Source: Clostridia bacterium (GTDB lineage: Bacteria > Bacillota_A > Clostridia > Christensenellales > Aristaeellaceae). From it: DNA of 61,739 nucleotides. The stretch spans positions 1 through 61,739 of the forward strand of contig JAFXSH010000172.1 of assembly GCA_017525805.1 (NCBI GenBank), read 5' to 3'. Under the pieces are notes generated by a model. The model saw only the letters and a program-made list of their open reading frames with translations. It was not told where the DNA came from and ran no database searches. Shown here piece by piece: positions 8,807-18,900 of the stretch; within the stretch, counting starts at the first letter, position 1; each line of letters opens with the position of its first letter. The position numbers were made by a program, and so were the translations under genes.

Positions 8807-8821
8807 AGAGTGAAGCTTTCC

Positions 8822-8885
8822 GGGGGAAACCGCTCTTTCATGCTGAAAGAAGCGGTTTCCCCCAGACCCCCTTCCGAGAAAGCCA
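8822..8885 (-). repeat. Dispersed palindromic repeat, copy 1 (GGGGGAAACCGCT family)
   Basis: Arms GGGGGAAACCGCTCTTTCA and its complement (one extra base in the second arm) surround a 3-base centre. A conserved head, TGGCTTTCTCGGAAGGGGGT on the minus strand, follows at 8865-8885. The same head and arms recur at 21531 and 30062. There is no T-run, so it is not an ordinary terminator. Confidence 0.8.
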
Positions 8886-8912
8886 TCTTTTTGTGGATTT
8901 TTAAGCAGGAGG

Positions 8913-9566
8913 ATGTTTCCAACTGTGTCCGGCGATTACAAGACTTTGAAACAGGCGGCTTCCGATGAGTTCATCGTGAACAAAAGCCGCTTCATTGGCT
9001 ACGCCTCCCCCTGCCAAAGCGAAGAGGAGGCGCTTGCCTTTTTAAAATCCATCCGGGAGAAGCACAAAGACGCCACCCACAACTGCTACGCCTACGTGAT
9101 CGGGGAAAACGCGGGCATCATGCGCTATTCCGACGACGGGGAGCCGGGGGGCACCGCGGGTCTGCCCATGATGGAGGTGCTCAAAAACCGGGGCGTGGTG
9201 AACTGCTGCGTGGTGGTCACCCGCTATTTCGGCGGGGTGCTGTTGGGCGCGGGGGGCTTGGTGCGGTCGTATACCAAGGGCTGCGCCATCGCCTTGGACG
9301 CCGCCCAAGTGGTGAAAATGCAGCTGTCCCAAAAGCTTATGCTGGATGTGCCCTATCCTTTGTGGGACCGGGTGAACCACGCCATGAAAAGCCTTCCGGT
9401 CATCATCGAGGACACCCGGTTTGGCGCGTCGGTGGAGGCTACGCTGCTTACGCGGGTCACTGATCTTGCGGAAGTGACCCAAAAGCTCACCGCCCTCACC
9501 GACGCCAAGGCCGAATGGCTGGAACTGGAGGAACTGCATTACCCCTGGCCGGAGGAAGCACCGTAA
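8913..9566 (+). CDS. YigZ/IMPACT-family protein
   Basis: A 217-aa protein of the YigZ (UPF0029 plus DUF1949) family, whose bacterial members have no firmly established reaction; eukaryotic IMPACT binds Gcn1. The core motifs are DEFIVNKSRFIGYA, YSDDGEPGGTAGLPM and TRYFGGVLLGAGGLVRSY. Start choice is uncertain: AGGAGG (8907-8912) directly abuts the ATG at 8913, leaving no spacing, whereas GTG at 8925 lies 12 bases downstream. The longer version is given. It is followed after about 20 bases by the CapA-like gene, perhaps in one transcript. Confidence 0.9.
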   Translation: MFPTVSGDYKTLKQAASDEFIVNKSRFIGYASPCQSEEEALAFLKSIREKHKDATHNCYAYVIGENAGIMRYSDDGEPGGTAGLPMMEVLKNRGVVNCCVVVTRYFGGVLLGAGGLVRSYTKGCAIALDAAQVVKMQLSQKLMLDVPYPLWDRVNHAMKSLPVIIEDTRFGASVEATLLTRVTDLAEVTQKLTALTDAKAEWLELEELHYPWPEEAP

Positions 9567-9589
9567 AATATCAATCAAGGAGAAGTCAT

Positions 9590-10708
9590 ATGCGCAGGAT
9601 CATTTCTTTTTTTCTTTTGGTGGCGCTGCTGTCCTTTGCCCTGCCCGCCCTGGGCGAAGCTCCCGCTTCTGCCGCTAAGCAGATCGTGATTTCCTTCACC
9701 GGCGACTGCACCTTGGGCTGCGATCCCCGGGAGCGGGGCGAAAAATCCGGGTTTGAAGCCTATATCGAACAGTACGGCTATGGCTATCCCTTCGAAAAGG
9801 TGAAGCATATTTTTGAACAGGATGATCTTACCGTGATCAACCTGGAAGGAACACTGTATGATTATGATGCCAATTTGAAGCCGGATGTGAACTATCACTT
9901 CCGGGGGCCCACTGATTACGTGAATATTCTTCCGGCGTCCAGCATCGAAGCCTGTTCCATCGGCAATAACCATATTTTGGATTACGGCCTGCCCGGCTTG
10001 AAGTCCACCATCGAGGCGCTGGAAACCGCCGGTATCGGCTGGTTCGGCTCCACGGAATACTGCGACGGCACCTACATTTTTGAAAAAGACGGCGTAAAGA
10101 TCGGTTTCTATTCGATTTATTATACCGATTGGGTATCGACGGTCAAAACCGGGGCCAGGGACAGCATGGAACGCCTGAAAGCGGAGGGCTGCAATCTGAT
10201 CATTGCCTGCACCCACGTGGGCGTGGAATATGATTACCGCCACGATATGAATCAAGAAAAGCTGGCTGACCGCATGATTTCCTACGGCGCGGACATTGTG
10301 GTCGGCAATCATCCCCACACCGTCCAGGGCCTGCGGGAGCAGGACGGCGTTTGCACCCTGTGGAGCCTGGGCAATTTTGTTTTCGGGGGCAATTCCAGCG
10401 TGGTGATCGCCCGGCCCAAAAGCCCCAATAATGGAAAAATCAATGTCAACAGCTATATTGCCCAGTTCACCTTCTCTTTTGACGAAAACAATGTTTATTT
10501 GGGCCATCAGCTGAACATCATCCCCTGTTACGTGACCGGCACCGGCACCACCGTCAACAACTACCAGCCCATTCCCGTCACCGGCGCGAACGCGGAAGCT
10601 GTGCTGAAAGCCATTCAGGACGATATTTATCCCCGCAAACTGAAATTGAATCCCTACGTGGAGGGCGTCGGCGCGGTGCAGGATTTCGTTCCCGCCCCCG
10701 TGCAATAA
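9590..10708 (+). CDS. CapA-family (PGA_cap) secreted metallophosphatase-like protein
   Basis: A 372-aa protein with a signal peptide (MRRIISFFLLVALLSFALPA, then ALGEA). The calcineurin-like CapA/PgsA fold follows: FTGDCTLGCD, TVINLEGTLY, SIGNNHILDYG, ACTHVGVEY and VVGNHPHTVQG carry the usual metal-binding Asp, Asn and His. Family members are linked to poly-gamma-glutamate capsule synthesis, but many Clostridia copies are single genes without capB/capC, as here, so the function remains open. AGGAG lies seven bases before the ATG. Confidence 0.87.
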   Translation: MRRIISFFLLVALLSFALPALGEAPASAAKQIVISFTGDCTLGCDPRERGEKSGFEAYIEQYGYGYPFEKVKHIFEQDDLTVINLEGTLYDYDANLKPDVNYHFRGPTDYVNILPASSIEACSIGNNHILDYGLPGLKSTIEALETAGIGWFGSTEYCDGTYIFEKDGVKIGFYSIYYTDWVSTVKTGARDSMERLKAEGCNLIIACTHVGVEYDYRHDMNQEKLADRMISYGADIVVGNHPHTVQGLREQDGVCTLWSLGNFVFGGNSSVVIARPKSPNNGKINVNSYIAQFTFSFDENNVYLGHQLNIIPCYVTGTGTTVNNYQPIPVTGANAEAVLKAIQDDIYPRKLKLNPYVEGVGAVQDFVPAPVQ

Positions 10709-10723
10709 TTCAGACGGCGCGCC

Positions 10724-10752
10724 TTGCAAAAGGCGGGGAAAGAAGCTATAAT
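10724..10752 (+). promoter_or_regulatory. Promoter of hprK-glk
   Basis: TTGCAA (10724-10729), 17-base spacer, TATAAT (10747-10752), 48 bases before the hprK start. Confidence 0.75.
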
Positions 10753-10799
10753 AAAAGGCGAAATCTGCCGGGGATTCCCCGCACTGGCTGGAGGCTTTT

Positions 10800-11726
10800 A
10801 TGATCAAGGCGAAGGATTTTATCAGGGAGCTGAACCTGCGGGTGCTCAATGCCACCTATCAGGAGGAATGGGATATCCATTCCGCCGAGCTCAACCGGCC
10901 CGGCCTGCAGTTCGTGGGCTTTTATGATCATTTCCGCGCCGATTGGCCCCAGGTGGTGGGCCTGACGGAAATGACCTATCTGGAATCCCTGTCCGACGAA
11001 ACGCGCAGGGAACGGCTGGAAGCGTTCTTTTCGCATAAGATGATCCCCTGCGCCATCATCTGCCGGGGCATGACGCCCCCGGACGATATGCTGGAACTGG
11101 CCACGGCCCATCAGGTGCCCCTGCTCAGCACGGAGGAATACACCACCCGCTTTGTGGCCCTGACCATGAATTATCTGAACCGCTGCCTGGCCCCCCGCGC
11201 CACCCTCCACGGCGTGCTGGTGGACGTGTACGGCATGGGCGTGCTGATCACCGGGGAAAGCGGCGTGGGCAAAAGCGAAGCGGCTCTGGAGCTGGTGCGC
11301 CGCGGCCATCAGTTGGTGGCGGATGACGTGGTGGACGTGTGCCGCGTGACGGAAAACCGCCTCATCGGCGAATCGCCTGAAACGGTGCGCCATTTTATGG
11401 AGATTCGCGGCATCGGCATCATCGATATCAAAGCCATGTACGGCATCAGCGCCGTGCTGAACAGCAAAACCATCGATATGGTGATCCATCTGGAAGCCTG
11501 GAAAGAAAAGAAAGCCTATGACCGGCTGGGCCTTGCCGAGGATTTCACCACCATCATGGATGTGCGTGTGCCCCAGCTGGTGCTGCCCGTGCGGCCGGGG
11601 CGCAACGTGGCCGTGGTCATCGAGGTGGCGGCCCGGAATCATTCCCTCAAGCAGAACGGCTATTCCGCCGCCCAGGAATTGGACCGGCGGCTGAATGAAA
11701 TGATGATGAACTCCATGGGCAAATAA
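10800..11726 (+). CDS. hprK: HPr kinase/phosphorylase
   Basis: A 308-aa bifunctional enzyme that phosphorylates and dephosphorylates Ser46 of HPr and so sets carbon catabolite control in Firmicutes. It has the N-terminal domain (about 1-130), Walker A GESGVGKS at 152-159 and the family signature EIRGIGIIDIKAMYG from residue 201. The C-terminal RPGRNVAVVIEVAARNH segment is also typical. Length and motifs are normal. It shares a promoter with the glucokinase gene 17 bases downstream, which is a sensible partnership for glycolytic control. Confidence 0.95.
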   Translation: MIKAKDFIRELNLRVLNATYQEEWDIHSAELNRPGLQFVGFYDHFRADWPQVVGLTEMTYLESLSDETRRERLEAFFSHKMIPCAIICRGMTPPDDMLELATAHQVPLLSTEEYTTRFVALTMNYLNRCLAPRATLHGVLVDVYGMGVLITGESGVGKSEAALELVRRGHQLVADDVVDVCRVTENRLIGESPETVRHFMEIRGIGIIDIKAMYGISAVLNSKTIDMVIHLEAWKEKKAYDRLGLAEDFTTIMDVRVPQLVLPVRPGRNVAVVIEVAARNHSLKQNGYSAAQELDRRLNEMMMNSMGK

Positions 11727-11743
11727 AAAGGGAGGGTGCGTCT

Positions 11744-12688
11744 ATGGTATACGTGGGCATCGATTTGGGCGGCACCAACATCGCCGTGGGCGTGGTGAGC
11801 GAAGCGGGCTCCATCCTGGCCCAGACCGGAGCCAAAACATTAGCGGACAGGCCCTATCAGGCCGTCATCCGGGATATGGCGGATCTTGTGAAAAGAGCCC
11901 TTGCCAAGGCGCGGCTCACCATGGACGACGTAAAAGCCGTGGGCATCGGCATACCCGGCGTGGCCTTCGCCGATACCGGCGTGGTCTATAATTGTACCAA
12001 TTTGGGCTGGATCAACATTCCCCTGCGGGAAGAAATGAAAAAGTATCTCGACAAGCCCATTTTGATCGATAACGACGCCAACGCGGCGGCCTTAGCCGAA
12101 AGCGTGGCCGGGGCCAGCGTGGGCTGCAAGAGCAGCATCCTGCTCACCTTGGGCACCGGCGTGGGCGGCGGCATCATCATCGACGGCAAACCCTGGGCGG
12201 GCGCTCATGGCCGGGCCGGCGAAATGGGCCACATGATTTTGGTTCCCGACGGCGTGCCCTGCACCTGCGGCAAAAGCGGCTGCGTGGAACGTTATTGCTC
12301 CGGCACCGCCCTGATCCGGGAAGCCAAGCAGGTCTGCTGCAATTTCCCCGAGACATCCATCCTGCAAAAAGCAGGCGGAAATATTGAAAAAATCAATGCC
12401 AAACTGGTCATTGACGCCGCGAAGGAAGGTGATGCGCCCGCCCTCCGGGTATTCAATTCCTTCGCCCGCTATTTGGCCATGACCATCAATAACCTCATCT
12501 GGGCCTTTGACCCCGAAATCGTGGTTCTCGGCGGCGGTTTGAGCTATGCGGGAGATTTCCTGCTGAACGCCGTCCGCGCCTTTATCCCCCTTCACCAGAT
12601 GGGCGCGCCCCTGCCCATCGCCCCCGTTGTGCTGGCACGCCTTGGTAACGAAGCCGGCGTCATCGGCGCGGCCATGCTGGGGAGGTAG
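11744..12688 (+). CDS. glk: ROK-family glucokinase
   Basis: A 314-aa sugar kinase that phosphorylates glucose with ATP. The phosphate-binding DLGGTN is at the N-terminus (Asp7), the catalytic Asp is in [25 protein letters not shown] follows, and the ROK zinc motif [10 protein letters not shown] lies at about 173-182. This set is typical of the Firmicutes glucokinase branch rather than of NagC-like regulators, since no HTH domain is present. The start has GGGAGG upstream. It is in an operon with hprK. Confidence 0.92.
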   Translation: MVYVGIDLGGTNIAVGVVSEAGSILAQTGAKTLADRPYQAVIRDMADLVKRALAKARLTMDDVKAVGIGIPGVAFADTGVVYNCTNLGWINIPLREEMKKYLDKPILIDNDANAAALAESVAGASVGCKSSILLTLGTGVGGGIIIDGKPWAGAHGRAGEMGHMILVPDGVPCTCGKSGCVERYCSGTALIREAKQVCCNFPETSILQKAGGNIEKINAKLVIDAAKEGDAPALRVFNSFARYLAMTINNLIWAFDPEIVVLGGGLSYAGDFLLNAVRAFIPLHQMGAPLPIAPVVLARLGNEAGVIGAAMLGR

Positions 12689-12701
12689 ACGGGGAGAGAC
12701 G

Positions 12702-12740
12702 CCGGGGGAAGCACTTTTGTGCCAAAAGTGCCTCCCCCGG
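12702..12740 (+). repeat. Palindromic repeat, divergent member
   Basis: Arms CCGGGGGAAGCACTTTTG (12702-12719) and its complement (12723-12740, one mismatch) around TGC. The GGGGGAA tip resembles the family at 8822, but the inner arm differs. It lies between glk and asnS with no T-run. Confidence 0.6.
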
Positions 12741-12833
12741 AACCCCTCTGAAAACCACTTCTGGATGAAACTATCATCCTTTACCAAACTTGCTTTCCAG
12801 AGGAACAAGTATAATTTTAGGAGGAACTCCACT

Positions 12834-14219
12834 ATGAAATATTCCGTTCGCCAGCTGTTCCGGGAAACGCCCGCCGATCAGGCGGAAGTGACCGTATCCG
12901 GCTGGGTGCGCACAGTGCGCGACAGCAAAGCTTTCGCTTTTATCGCCCTCAACGACGGCACCTTCTTTAAGAGCGTACAGATCGTTTGCGAGGAAAACTT
13001 AGAAAACTTCAAGGACGTGGTCAAAATCACTTTGGGCAGCGCCATTGAGGTGACCGGCCTTCTGGCCCTCACCCCCGGCGCGCAGCAGCCCTTTGAAATC
13101 AAGGCGCGAAAGGTTGCCGTGATCGGGCCCTGCGACCCCAGCTATCCCATGCAGAAAAAGCGCCACACCGTGGAATACCTGCGCACCCAGGCCCACCTGC
13201 GCCCCCGCACCAACCTCTTCAGCGCCGTCTTCCGCATCCGCTCCATCGCCGCCCAGGCCATTCACGCTTTCTTCGCGGAGCGCGCTTTCGTTTATGTGCA
13301 TACCCCCCTCATCACCACCTCCGACGCCGAGGGCGCGGGCGAAATGTTTAGGGTCACTACCTTAGATCTCAACGACCTGCCCCGGGACGAAACGGGCAAA
13401 GTGAACAACAAGGAAGATTTCTTCGGCAAGCCCGCCAACCTGACCGTGTCCGGCCAGCTCAACGTGGAATGCTTCGCCCAGGCCTTCCGCAACGTTTACA
13501 CCTTCGGCCCCACCTTCCGCGCCGAAAAATCCTATACCCCCCGCCATGCCGCCGAATTCTGGATGATCGAGCCGGAAATCGCTTTCGCCGATCTGGAAGA
13601 CGATATGGAGCTGGCGGAGGACATGCTCAAGTACGTCATCGCCGACGTGCTGGCCAAAGCCCCCGAGGAAATGGAATTCCTGAACAGCTTCGTGGACAAG
13701 GGCCTCATCGAGCGCTTGCAGCACGTGGTCAGCAGCAAGTTTGCCCGCTGCAGCTACACCGACGCCATTGACATTCTGGAAAAGGCGGATAAGCAGTTTG
13801 AATATCCCGTTCATTGGGGCATGGATATCCAGACCGAGCATGAACGGTATCTTGCCGAAGAGCACTTCGGCTGCCCGGTGTGCGTGTACAACTATCCCAA
13901 GGAAATCAAGGCTTTCTACATGCGCCAGAACGACGACGGCAAAACCGTTGCCGCCGTGGACGTGCTGGTGCCCGGCATCGGCGAATTGATCGGCGGCAGC
14001 CAGCGCGAGGAACGCTTAGACGTGCTGGAAGCCCGCATCAAGGAGCTGGGCCTGGACATGGATTCCTACTGGTGGTATCTGGAACTGCGCAAGTTCGGCA
14101 CCACGCCCCACGCCGGTTTCGGACTGGGCTTTGAGCGCCTCATCATGTATTTGACCGGCGTCGCCAACATCCGCGACGTGCTGCCCTTCCCCCGCACCAC
14201 CGGCAGCGCTGAATTTTGA
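12834..14219 (+). CDS. asnS: Asparagine--tRNA ligase
   Basis: A 461-aa class IIb synthetase that charges tRNA-Asn. An OB-fold anticodon-binding domain (about 15-100, [19 protein letters not shown]) precedes the catalytic domain. Motif 2 appears as [15 protein letters not shown] and motif 3 as [15 protein letters not shown]. The asparagine-type start of the catalytic domain ([15 protein letters not shown]) separates it from aspartyl-tRNA synthetase. GGAGG precedes the ATG. It ends at the terminator at 14243. Confidence 0.96.
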   Translation: MKYSVRQLFRETPADQAEVTVSGWVRTVRDSKAFAFIALNDGTFFKSVQIVCEENLENFKDVVKITLGSAIEVTGLLALTPGAQQPFEIKARKVAVIGPCDPSYPMQKKRHTVEYLRTQAHLRPRTNLFSAVFRIRSIAAQAIHAFFAERAFVYVHTPLITTSDAEGAGEMFRVTTLDLNDLPRDETGKVNNKEDFFGKPANLTVSGQLNVECFAQAFRNVYTFGPTFRAEKSYTPRHAAEFWMIEPEIAFADLEDDMELAEDMLKYVIADVLAKAPEEMEFLNSFVDKGLIERLQHVVSSKFARCSYTDAIDILEKADKQFEYPVHWGMDIQTEHERYLAEEHFGCPVCVYNYPKEIKAFYMRQNDDGKTVAAVDVLVPGIGELIGGSQREERLDVLEARIKELGLDMDSYWWYLELRKFGTTPHAGFGLGFERLIMYLTGVANIRDVLPFPRTTGSAEF

Positions 14220-14242
14220 TTTTAATAACATATAGTGCGAGA

Positions 14243-14273
14243 GGGGGGCTTTTGTGAAGAAAGCCCCCCCTTT
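14243..14273 (+). terminator. Terminator after asnS
   Basis: Perfect 10-bp stem GGGGGGCTTT/AAAGCCCCCC with a 7-base loop and a short TTT run. Confidence 0.7.
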
Positions 14274-14301
14274 CCTGTTCTTTCCGGAAAGGGGGAAAAC
14301 C

Positions 14302-15339
14302 ATGATCGTTCCTGTGGATGAAATCAATATTCTTGAAGCCGCTGCCATCCATTCCGCGTCATGGCAGGATTCGCACTGCTCCTTCTGTTCCCCGGAATTT
14401 GTCGCACTGCACACGCCCCAGCGTCAGCGCGAGTATCTGCGCGGGAAGATAGACAATGGGAGTGCGGTTTATATGCTGGTGAAAGATCGTCCCGTAGGCA
14501 TCGTATCTGTGACCGGCAGCCTGATCGAAGATCTGTATATCCTTCCGGATATGCAAAACAGGGGATACGGCACCGAACTGCTGCAATTCGCCATCAGCCT
14601 TTGCCCGGACGCGCCTACGCTTTGGATATTGGAGAACAATGTCAACGCGGCGAGGCTTTACCGCCGCATGGGCTTCAAGGAGACGGGAAAAGTGAACGCC
14701 ATTACAAACAAGCTGACTGAGATCGAATTCTCGCTGGAAAAGGGAGAAGGAAAACCCATGAAGATCGAAGACGCCCTGCGGGCCTACCGGCCCTGGAACG
14801 AGCAGGAGGAACGGGACAAAGCTGTGATGCTGCGGGTACTGTCCGCCATGCCGGACTGTTTTGACCGGGCCAACGAAATCGCCCATTTCAGCGCTTCTTC
14901 CTGGATCGTGAACCGGGAAGGAAACAAGGTGCTGATGGCCTATCACAACCTGTACAAAGCCTGGGCCTGGACGGGCGGCCACGCGGACGGGGACCGGGAT
15001 TTGCTGGCTGTAGCCCTGCGGGAGGCCCGGGAGGAAACGGGCATTGACGCGGAACCCGTGACGGAGGACATTTTCTCCCTGGAGATCCTCACCGTGGACG
15101 GGCATGAAAAGCGGGGCCGCTACGTGCCCAGTCATCTGCACCTGAACGTGACCTATCTGCTTCGGGCGGACGAAAACGCGCCCATCCGCCCCAAAACCGA
15201 CGAAAACACCGCCGTGCGGTGGTTCACTCTGGAGGACGCGCTAAAAAACTGCGCCGAACCGTGGATGGTCCGGCGCGTGTACGGGAAATTGAATGAAAAG
15301 CTGCGGGCTGTTTACGGGGCGTCCGGCGTGGGGCAGTAA
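14302..15339 (+). CDS. GNAT acetyltransferase-Nudix hydrolase fusion
   Basis: The 345-aa reading frame joins two enzyme domains. Residues 1-150 are a GNAT acetyltransferase with motif A DLYILPDMQNRGYGTELL and the ARLYRRMGF motif B. Residues 155-345 are a Nudix hydrolase with the box GGHADGDRDLLAVALREAREE, in which the first Glu of the consensus is Arg while REAREETGI is intact. At 14758 an in-frame ATG sits after an AGGGAGAAGG site, so the Nudix part may also be made separately. Substrates are unknown. The 3' end overlaps the convergent comEA-like gene by 28 bases. The start at 14302 follows GGGGG; an earlier in-frame start at 14254 lies in the asnS terminator. Confidence 0.85.
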   Translation: MIVPVDEINILEAAAIHSASWQDSHCSFCSPEFVALHTPQRQREYLRGKIDNGSAVYMLVKDRPVGIVSVTGSLIEDLYILPDMQNRGYGTELLQFAISLCPDAPTLWILENNVNAARLYRRMGFKETGKVNAITNKLTEIEFSLEKGEGKPMKIEDALRAYRPWNEQEERDKAVMLRVLSAMPDCFDRANEIAHFSASSWIVNREGNKVLMAYHNLYKAWAWTGGHADGDRDLLAVALREAREETGIDAEPVTEDIFSLEILTVDGHEKRGRYVPSHLHLNVTYLLRADENAPIRPKTDENTAVRWFTLEDALKNCAEPWMVRRVYGKLNEKLRAVYGASGVGQ

Positions 15340-15707
15340 AAGAGCGCGCTGAGGGCTTCAAAGCGTTTTTCGCCTATCCCGGAAACATCCATGAGTTCCT
15401 CTATAAAATGAAACCCGCCCCGGGCGTCCCGTTCGTCGAGGATCCTTTGGGCCAGGACGGGACCAATACCGGACGCCTTTTGCAGGTCCTCCAACCCGGC
15501 CAGGTTGATATCCGTTTTCCCTTCTGTGTCCGGCAACGAGCGTATCGGAGCCTGCTCCTGGTGCGTTATCCGCACTGTGGCTACGGCGCGTCCACGGAGG
15601 GCATCCGCCCCCTGAAACAGAATGATCCCCGCGCAGAATACGCACAAGCAGCATAAAAGCAGGCGCGCCGCGTTTTTGCGGCGCGTCTTATCGCGGTCAG
15701 ATAACAT
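15312..15707 (-). CDS. ComEA-like helix-hairpin-helix DNA-binding protein
   Basis: A 131-aa protein with a short basic N-terminus, one membrane segment (AARLLLCCLCVFCAGIILF, about 14-32) and a C-terminal tandem helix-hairpin-helix domain (TDINLAGLEDLQKASGIGPV, then ELMDVSGIGEKRFEAL). This is the ComEA layout: a membrane-anchored receptor that binds DNA outside the membrane during transformation. The extracellular SLBB-like part of full ComEA is short or absent. The start overlaps the end of the 59-aa gene upstream by 11 bases. No other competence gene is visible here. Confidence 0.85.
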   Translation of the reverse strand: MLSDRDKTRRKNAARLLLCCLCVFCAGIILFQGADALRGRAVATVRITHQEQAPIRSLPDTEGKTDINLAGLEDLQKASGIGPVLAQRILDERDARGGFHFIEELMDVSGIGEKRFEALSALFYCPTPDAP

Positions 15708-15876
15708 GGTTGGTGATCATGCCCCGCGTTTCCACGCAGGGGCAGGGAGGAAACGCCATGCCCGCTGAAACGATCAGCTCGCTTCCGGGCGCCACGGTCA
15801 GGCCCAGGGTGTCGCGGCAGTAAGGCATTGCTTCGGCCAGCGCGCACGGAATCAGCGGCGAAAGCAGCTTTTTCAT
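15697..15876 (-). CDS. Small protein, 59 aa, unknown function
   Basis: A short frame with a strong AAGGAGGAGACCGT ribosome binding site directly before its ATG. The protein starts MKKLLSPLIPCALAEAMPYC and contains four cysteines (11, 20, 45 and 47, the last two as CPC). The N-terminus is only weakly hydrophobic, so export is unclear. The stop overlaps the comEA-like start by 11 bases, which suggests translational coupling, and it lies 48 bases after the giant surface-protein gene. No family is recognised. Confidence 0.65.
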   Translation of the reverse strand: MKKLLSPLIPCALAEAMPYCRDTLGLTVAPGSELIVSAGMAFPPCPCVETRGMITNHVI

Positions 15877-15924
15877 ACGGTCTCCTCCTTTTGTACGTCG
15901 TATTTTAACGCGGTACCGCGCGCG

Positions 15925-18900
15925 TTATCGCTCGGAATAGGGCCGCCAGTCCTTGGCAGGGATGTCATCCATCGCGGCGGGGTACACGCCCTTTTTGCGA
16001 AGCTGGAAGCCGAGGTCGCAGTGCAGGTTGGCCTTCCCGCTGGGCACGATCACGCCGGACACCGTCACGATCACGTCGCTGCTTTCAGGCAGAATGCTGC
16101 CCACCAGCGGGAACTCGGTCTGGTGCACGGTGGCTTTCAGTTCCTTGTGCATGGTCACGCGCATTTCATATTCGCCGGGGTACAGGTTATCGATGCCGTA
16201 CCGGCCATATTCATCGGTGACGGTGCTGGCAATAAATTCGCCGTATTGGTACAGTTCGATCACGATGCCGGGCATGCTGGGCTCGTCCATATCCTGCATG
16301 CCGTTGCCGTTTTCGTCCAGCCAGGCACGGTCGCCGATGCTGCCCATGGTGCCCACGCCGATATCGATGCCGCTCAGATCGTCGCCCATGGGCACCTCAA
16401 AGGGCGTGGCGGTGATCGTGCCGTCCACCTGGCTTTGAATGAAGCTCTCCCGATAGGAGGTATCCTGGGCACGGGCGAAAAGGTAGCCCTCCGGCAGCGT
16501 GGCGGAAAGGAAGTAAGTGCCGGGCATCAGCCGGTTAAAGACGAATTCGCCGTTTTTATCGGATACCGCTTCGCCCAGGATCGTGCCCTGCGTATCCAGC
16601 AGCGTTACAGCAATGCCGCTCATGCCTTCGCCGCCGCCTAAGCTCCATGCCTGGCCGGAAACGGAGGCATAGCGCATTACGGGCAGCGCCAGCGACATAT
16701 TGTGATCGAGGGTAATGGGCAGGATCACTTCATCAGCGCCGCGAATAACGCCGGGGATATCCACAAGATCCTCGTTTTCATCCATAACGATGTGCAGCTC
16801 GTACCGGCCGGGGAGCAACTGGACAAAGAAGAAACTGCCTGATTCATTGGTTTCGCAGCTGCCAACTTTTTGCCCGTCTTCCCACAGGGTCATGACGCGG
16901 CTTTCCGCGCCGTATTCTTCCTCGTCCTGCAGGCCGGAGAGATCGTCGTCATAGTACAGGATGCCAAAGAGGGCAATGGGGGAAACGGCCTCGATGTCGA
17001 TATCCGTCCTGCTTTCGCCCAATCCAAGGGTGATTTCCGCCGATGCCTGCGCGCTGCGGGACCGGCCAAAGAGCGAGCCTTCCAATTCGCCGAAAGCCAG
17101 TCCCTGGGGCAGGGTCACAGTGAAGGTGTAGGTATCGGGCAGCAGGCCGGTGAAAGCGAAGGAGCCGTCCGGAGCCGCGTGCACTTCGTATGCCTGGTTC
17201 ACCGTGTGGCCGCGCAGGGACAGCAGGGCGTTAAACAGGCTCGCTTTTTCCGGCGCTTCATGCAGGATCGCGCCAGCGATGGTGGAGGTATACATACCCT
17301 TCACTATGGGCGCTTCAATATGGGTGCCGCTTTCACTTTGGAAGGGTTCGCCGGTATAGGTAGTGCCCCTCACGGCGGGATCGGTGAACACGCCGTTTTC
17401 AGGCAGTTGGTAAGAAAGGGAATAAGTGCCGGGCAGGATGCCCTTGATGTAGAAATAGCCGTTTTCGTCCGTGATCCCATAGCTGTGATCGGCGGCGGGT
17501 TCCCCGTCCGCGTTCAGCAGCGTCACGGTCACGCCGGGCAGGCCGGTGCGCGCGTCGGTATAAGCCTCGTCCACCAGCACGTAGCCGTCCGCCAGGCCCG
17601 CCTGGAACACACTGCCGTTAAAGCCGGTCTTCTGTTCGCCGGGGACCAGAGAGAAGATCGCGGTATCGCCGTATTCGGGGGTCTGGTCCTGGATATGGTT
17701 CGCGCTGTCCTCCTGATCCGCCGCGTAGGGAGAAGCCACGTAGGCGTCCCGCAGCAGGAAACGCACTCTGTATTCTCCCGCGGGAAGGGGGAACAGGGTA
17801 TACGAACCGTTATCGTCCGTCACCGCTTCGGCGGCGGTTTCCCCGTCCAGGGTGAGCGCCTGCACCGTAAAGCCGGAAAGCGGGCGGCTGTCTTCGCGAA
17901 GCAGGCCGGTATTGGCCGCGTCCTCAAACAGGATGCCGGAAACGGCGGCGGCGGGGATCACCGCCGCTTCGTACTTGGCGTCGGGCTGCGTGCCGTCCAA
18001 GGTGATGGCGGCCTGGGCTTTGGCCTGAACGCCGGAAACGGGGAACAGCCCCGCTTCGTCCGCCCGGAACAGCCAGCCCTCCGGCAGCGCCGCTTCGATT
18101 TGGGTATCGCCGCCCCGGAGCGCGTTGAACACCGCCGCGCCGTTTTCATCCGTCACGGCTTTTTCCACGATTTTGCCGCCTTGGGCCGCCGTTACGGCAG
18201 CGCCGGGCAGGAGCGGTTCGTCCGCGTCCCGAAGGCCGTTCAGGTTCAGATCCTCATACAGGGTCAGGGTAAAGCCCGCCGCGGGCATCGCGCCCACCGC
18301 GCCCAAATCGGTGGTCACATCCACCTGCACATATACGTTCATGCTGCCCTTATCCGCCGTGCTGGACAGCTTGGACTGGCCGGGATAGGTAAAGATCATG
18401 CCTTCGGGCAGCGCGAACTGCACCAGATAATCCCCCGGCGACAGGGCTTGAAAATCGTAATTGCCCTTTTCGTCCGGGCGCGTGGCGCGGGTGAAGCCGC
18501 TTTCCACGGAATACAAAGTGATTTCAGCACCGGTCAATCCGGTTTCGTCACTGTCCCATTCGCCGTTGTAATTGGCGTCAAACCAGGCCCGGCCCGCCAG
18601 GGCCCCGGTGCGCACCAGGCCGGCGCCCATGCCCATGGATTCCTTGACCGCCAGGGTGAAGGGTTCCGACAGGCCGGTATTGTCCTCGCCGGGAATGATG
18701 CAGTTATAGAAGGTGTTGATCTTCTGCCCCAGAGGTCCGGCCGTGAAATGGTCGGGGAAGGTGACGCGCACCCGGTAGGTGCCGGGGGAAAGGTCCTTGA
18801 TCAGCGCCTGACCGTCCCGGTCCGTGATCCCGGAAGCGATCATATAGGTTTCGCCCTGGTACTCGTACAGCAATTCGGTGAGCACACTGCGCACCAGCGG

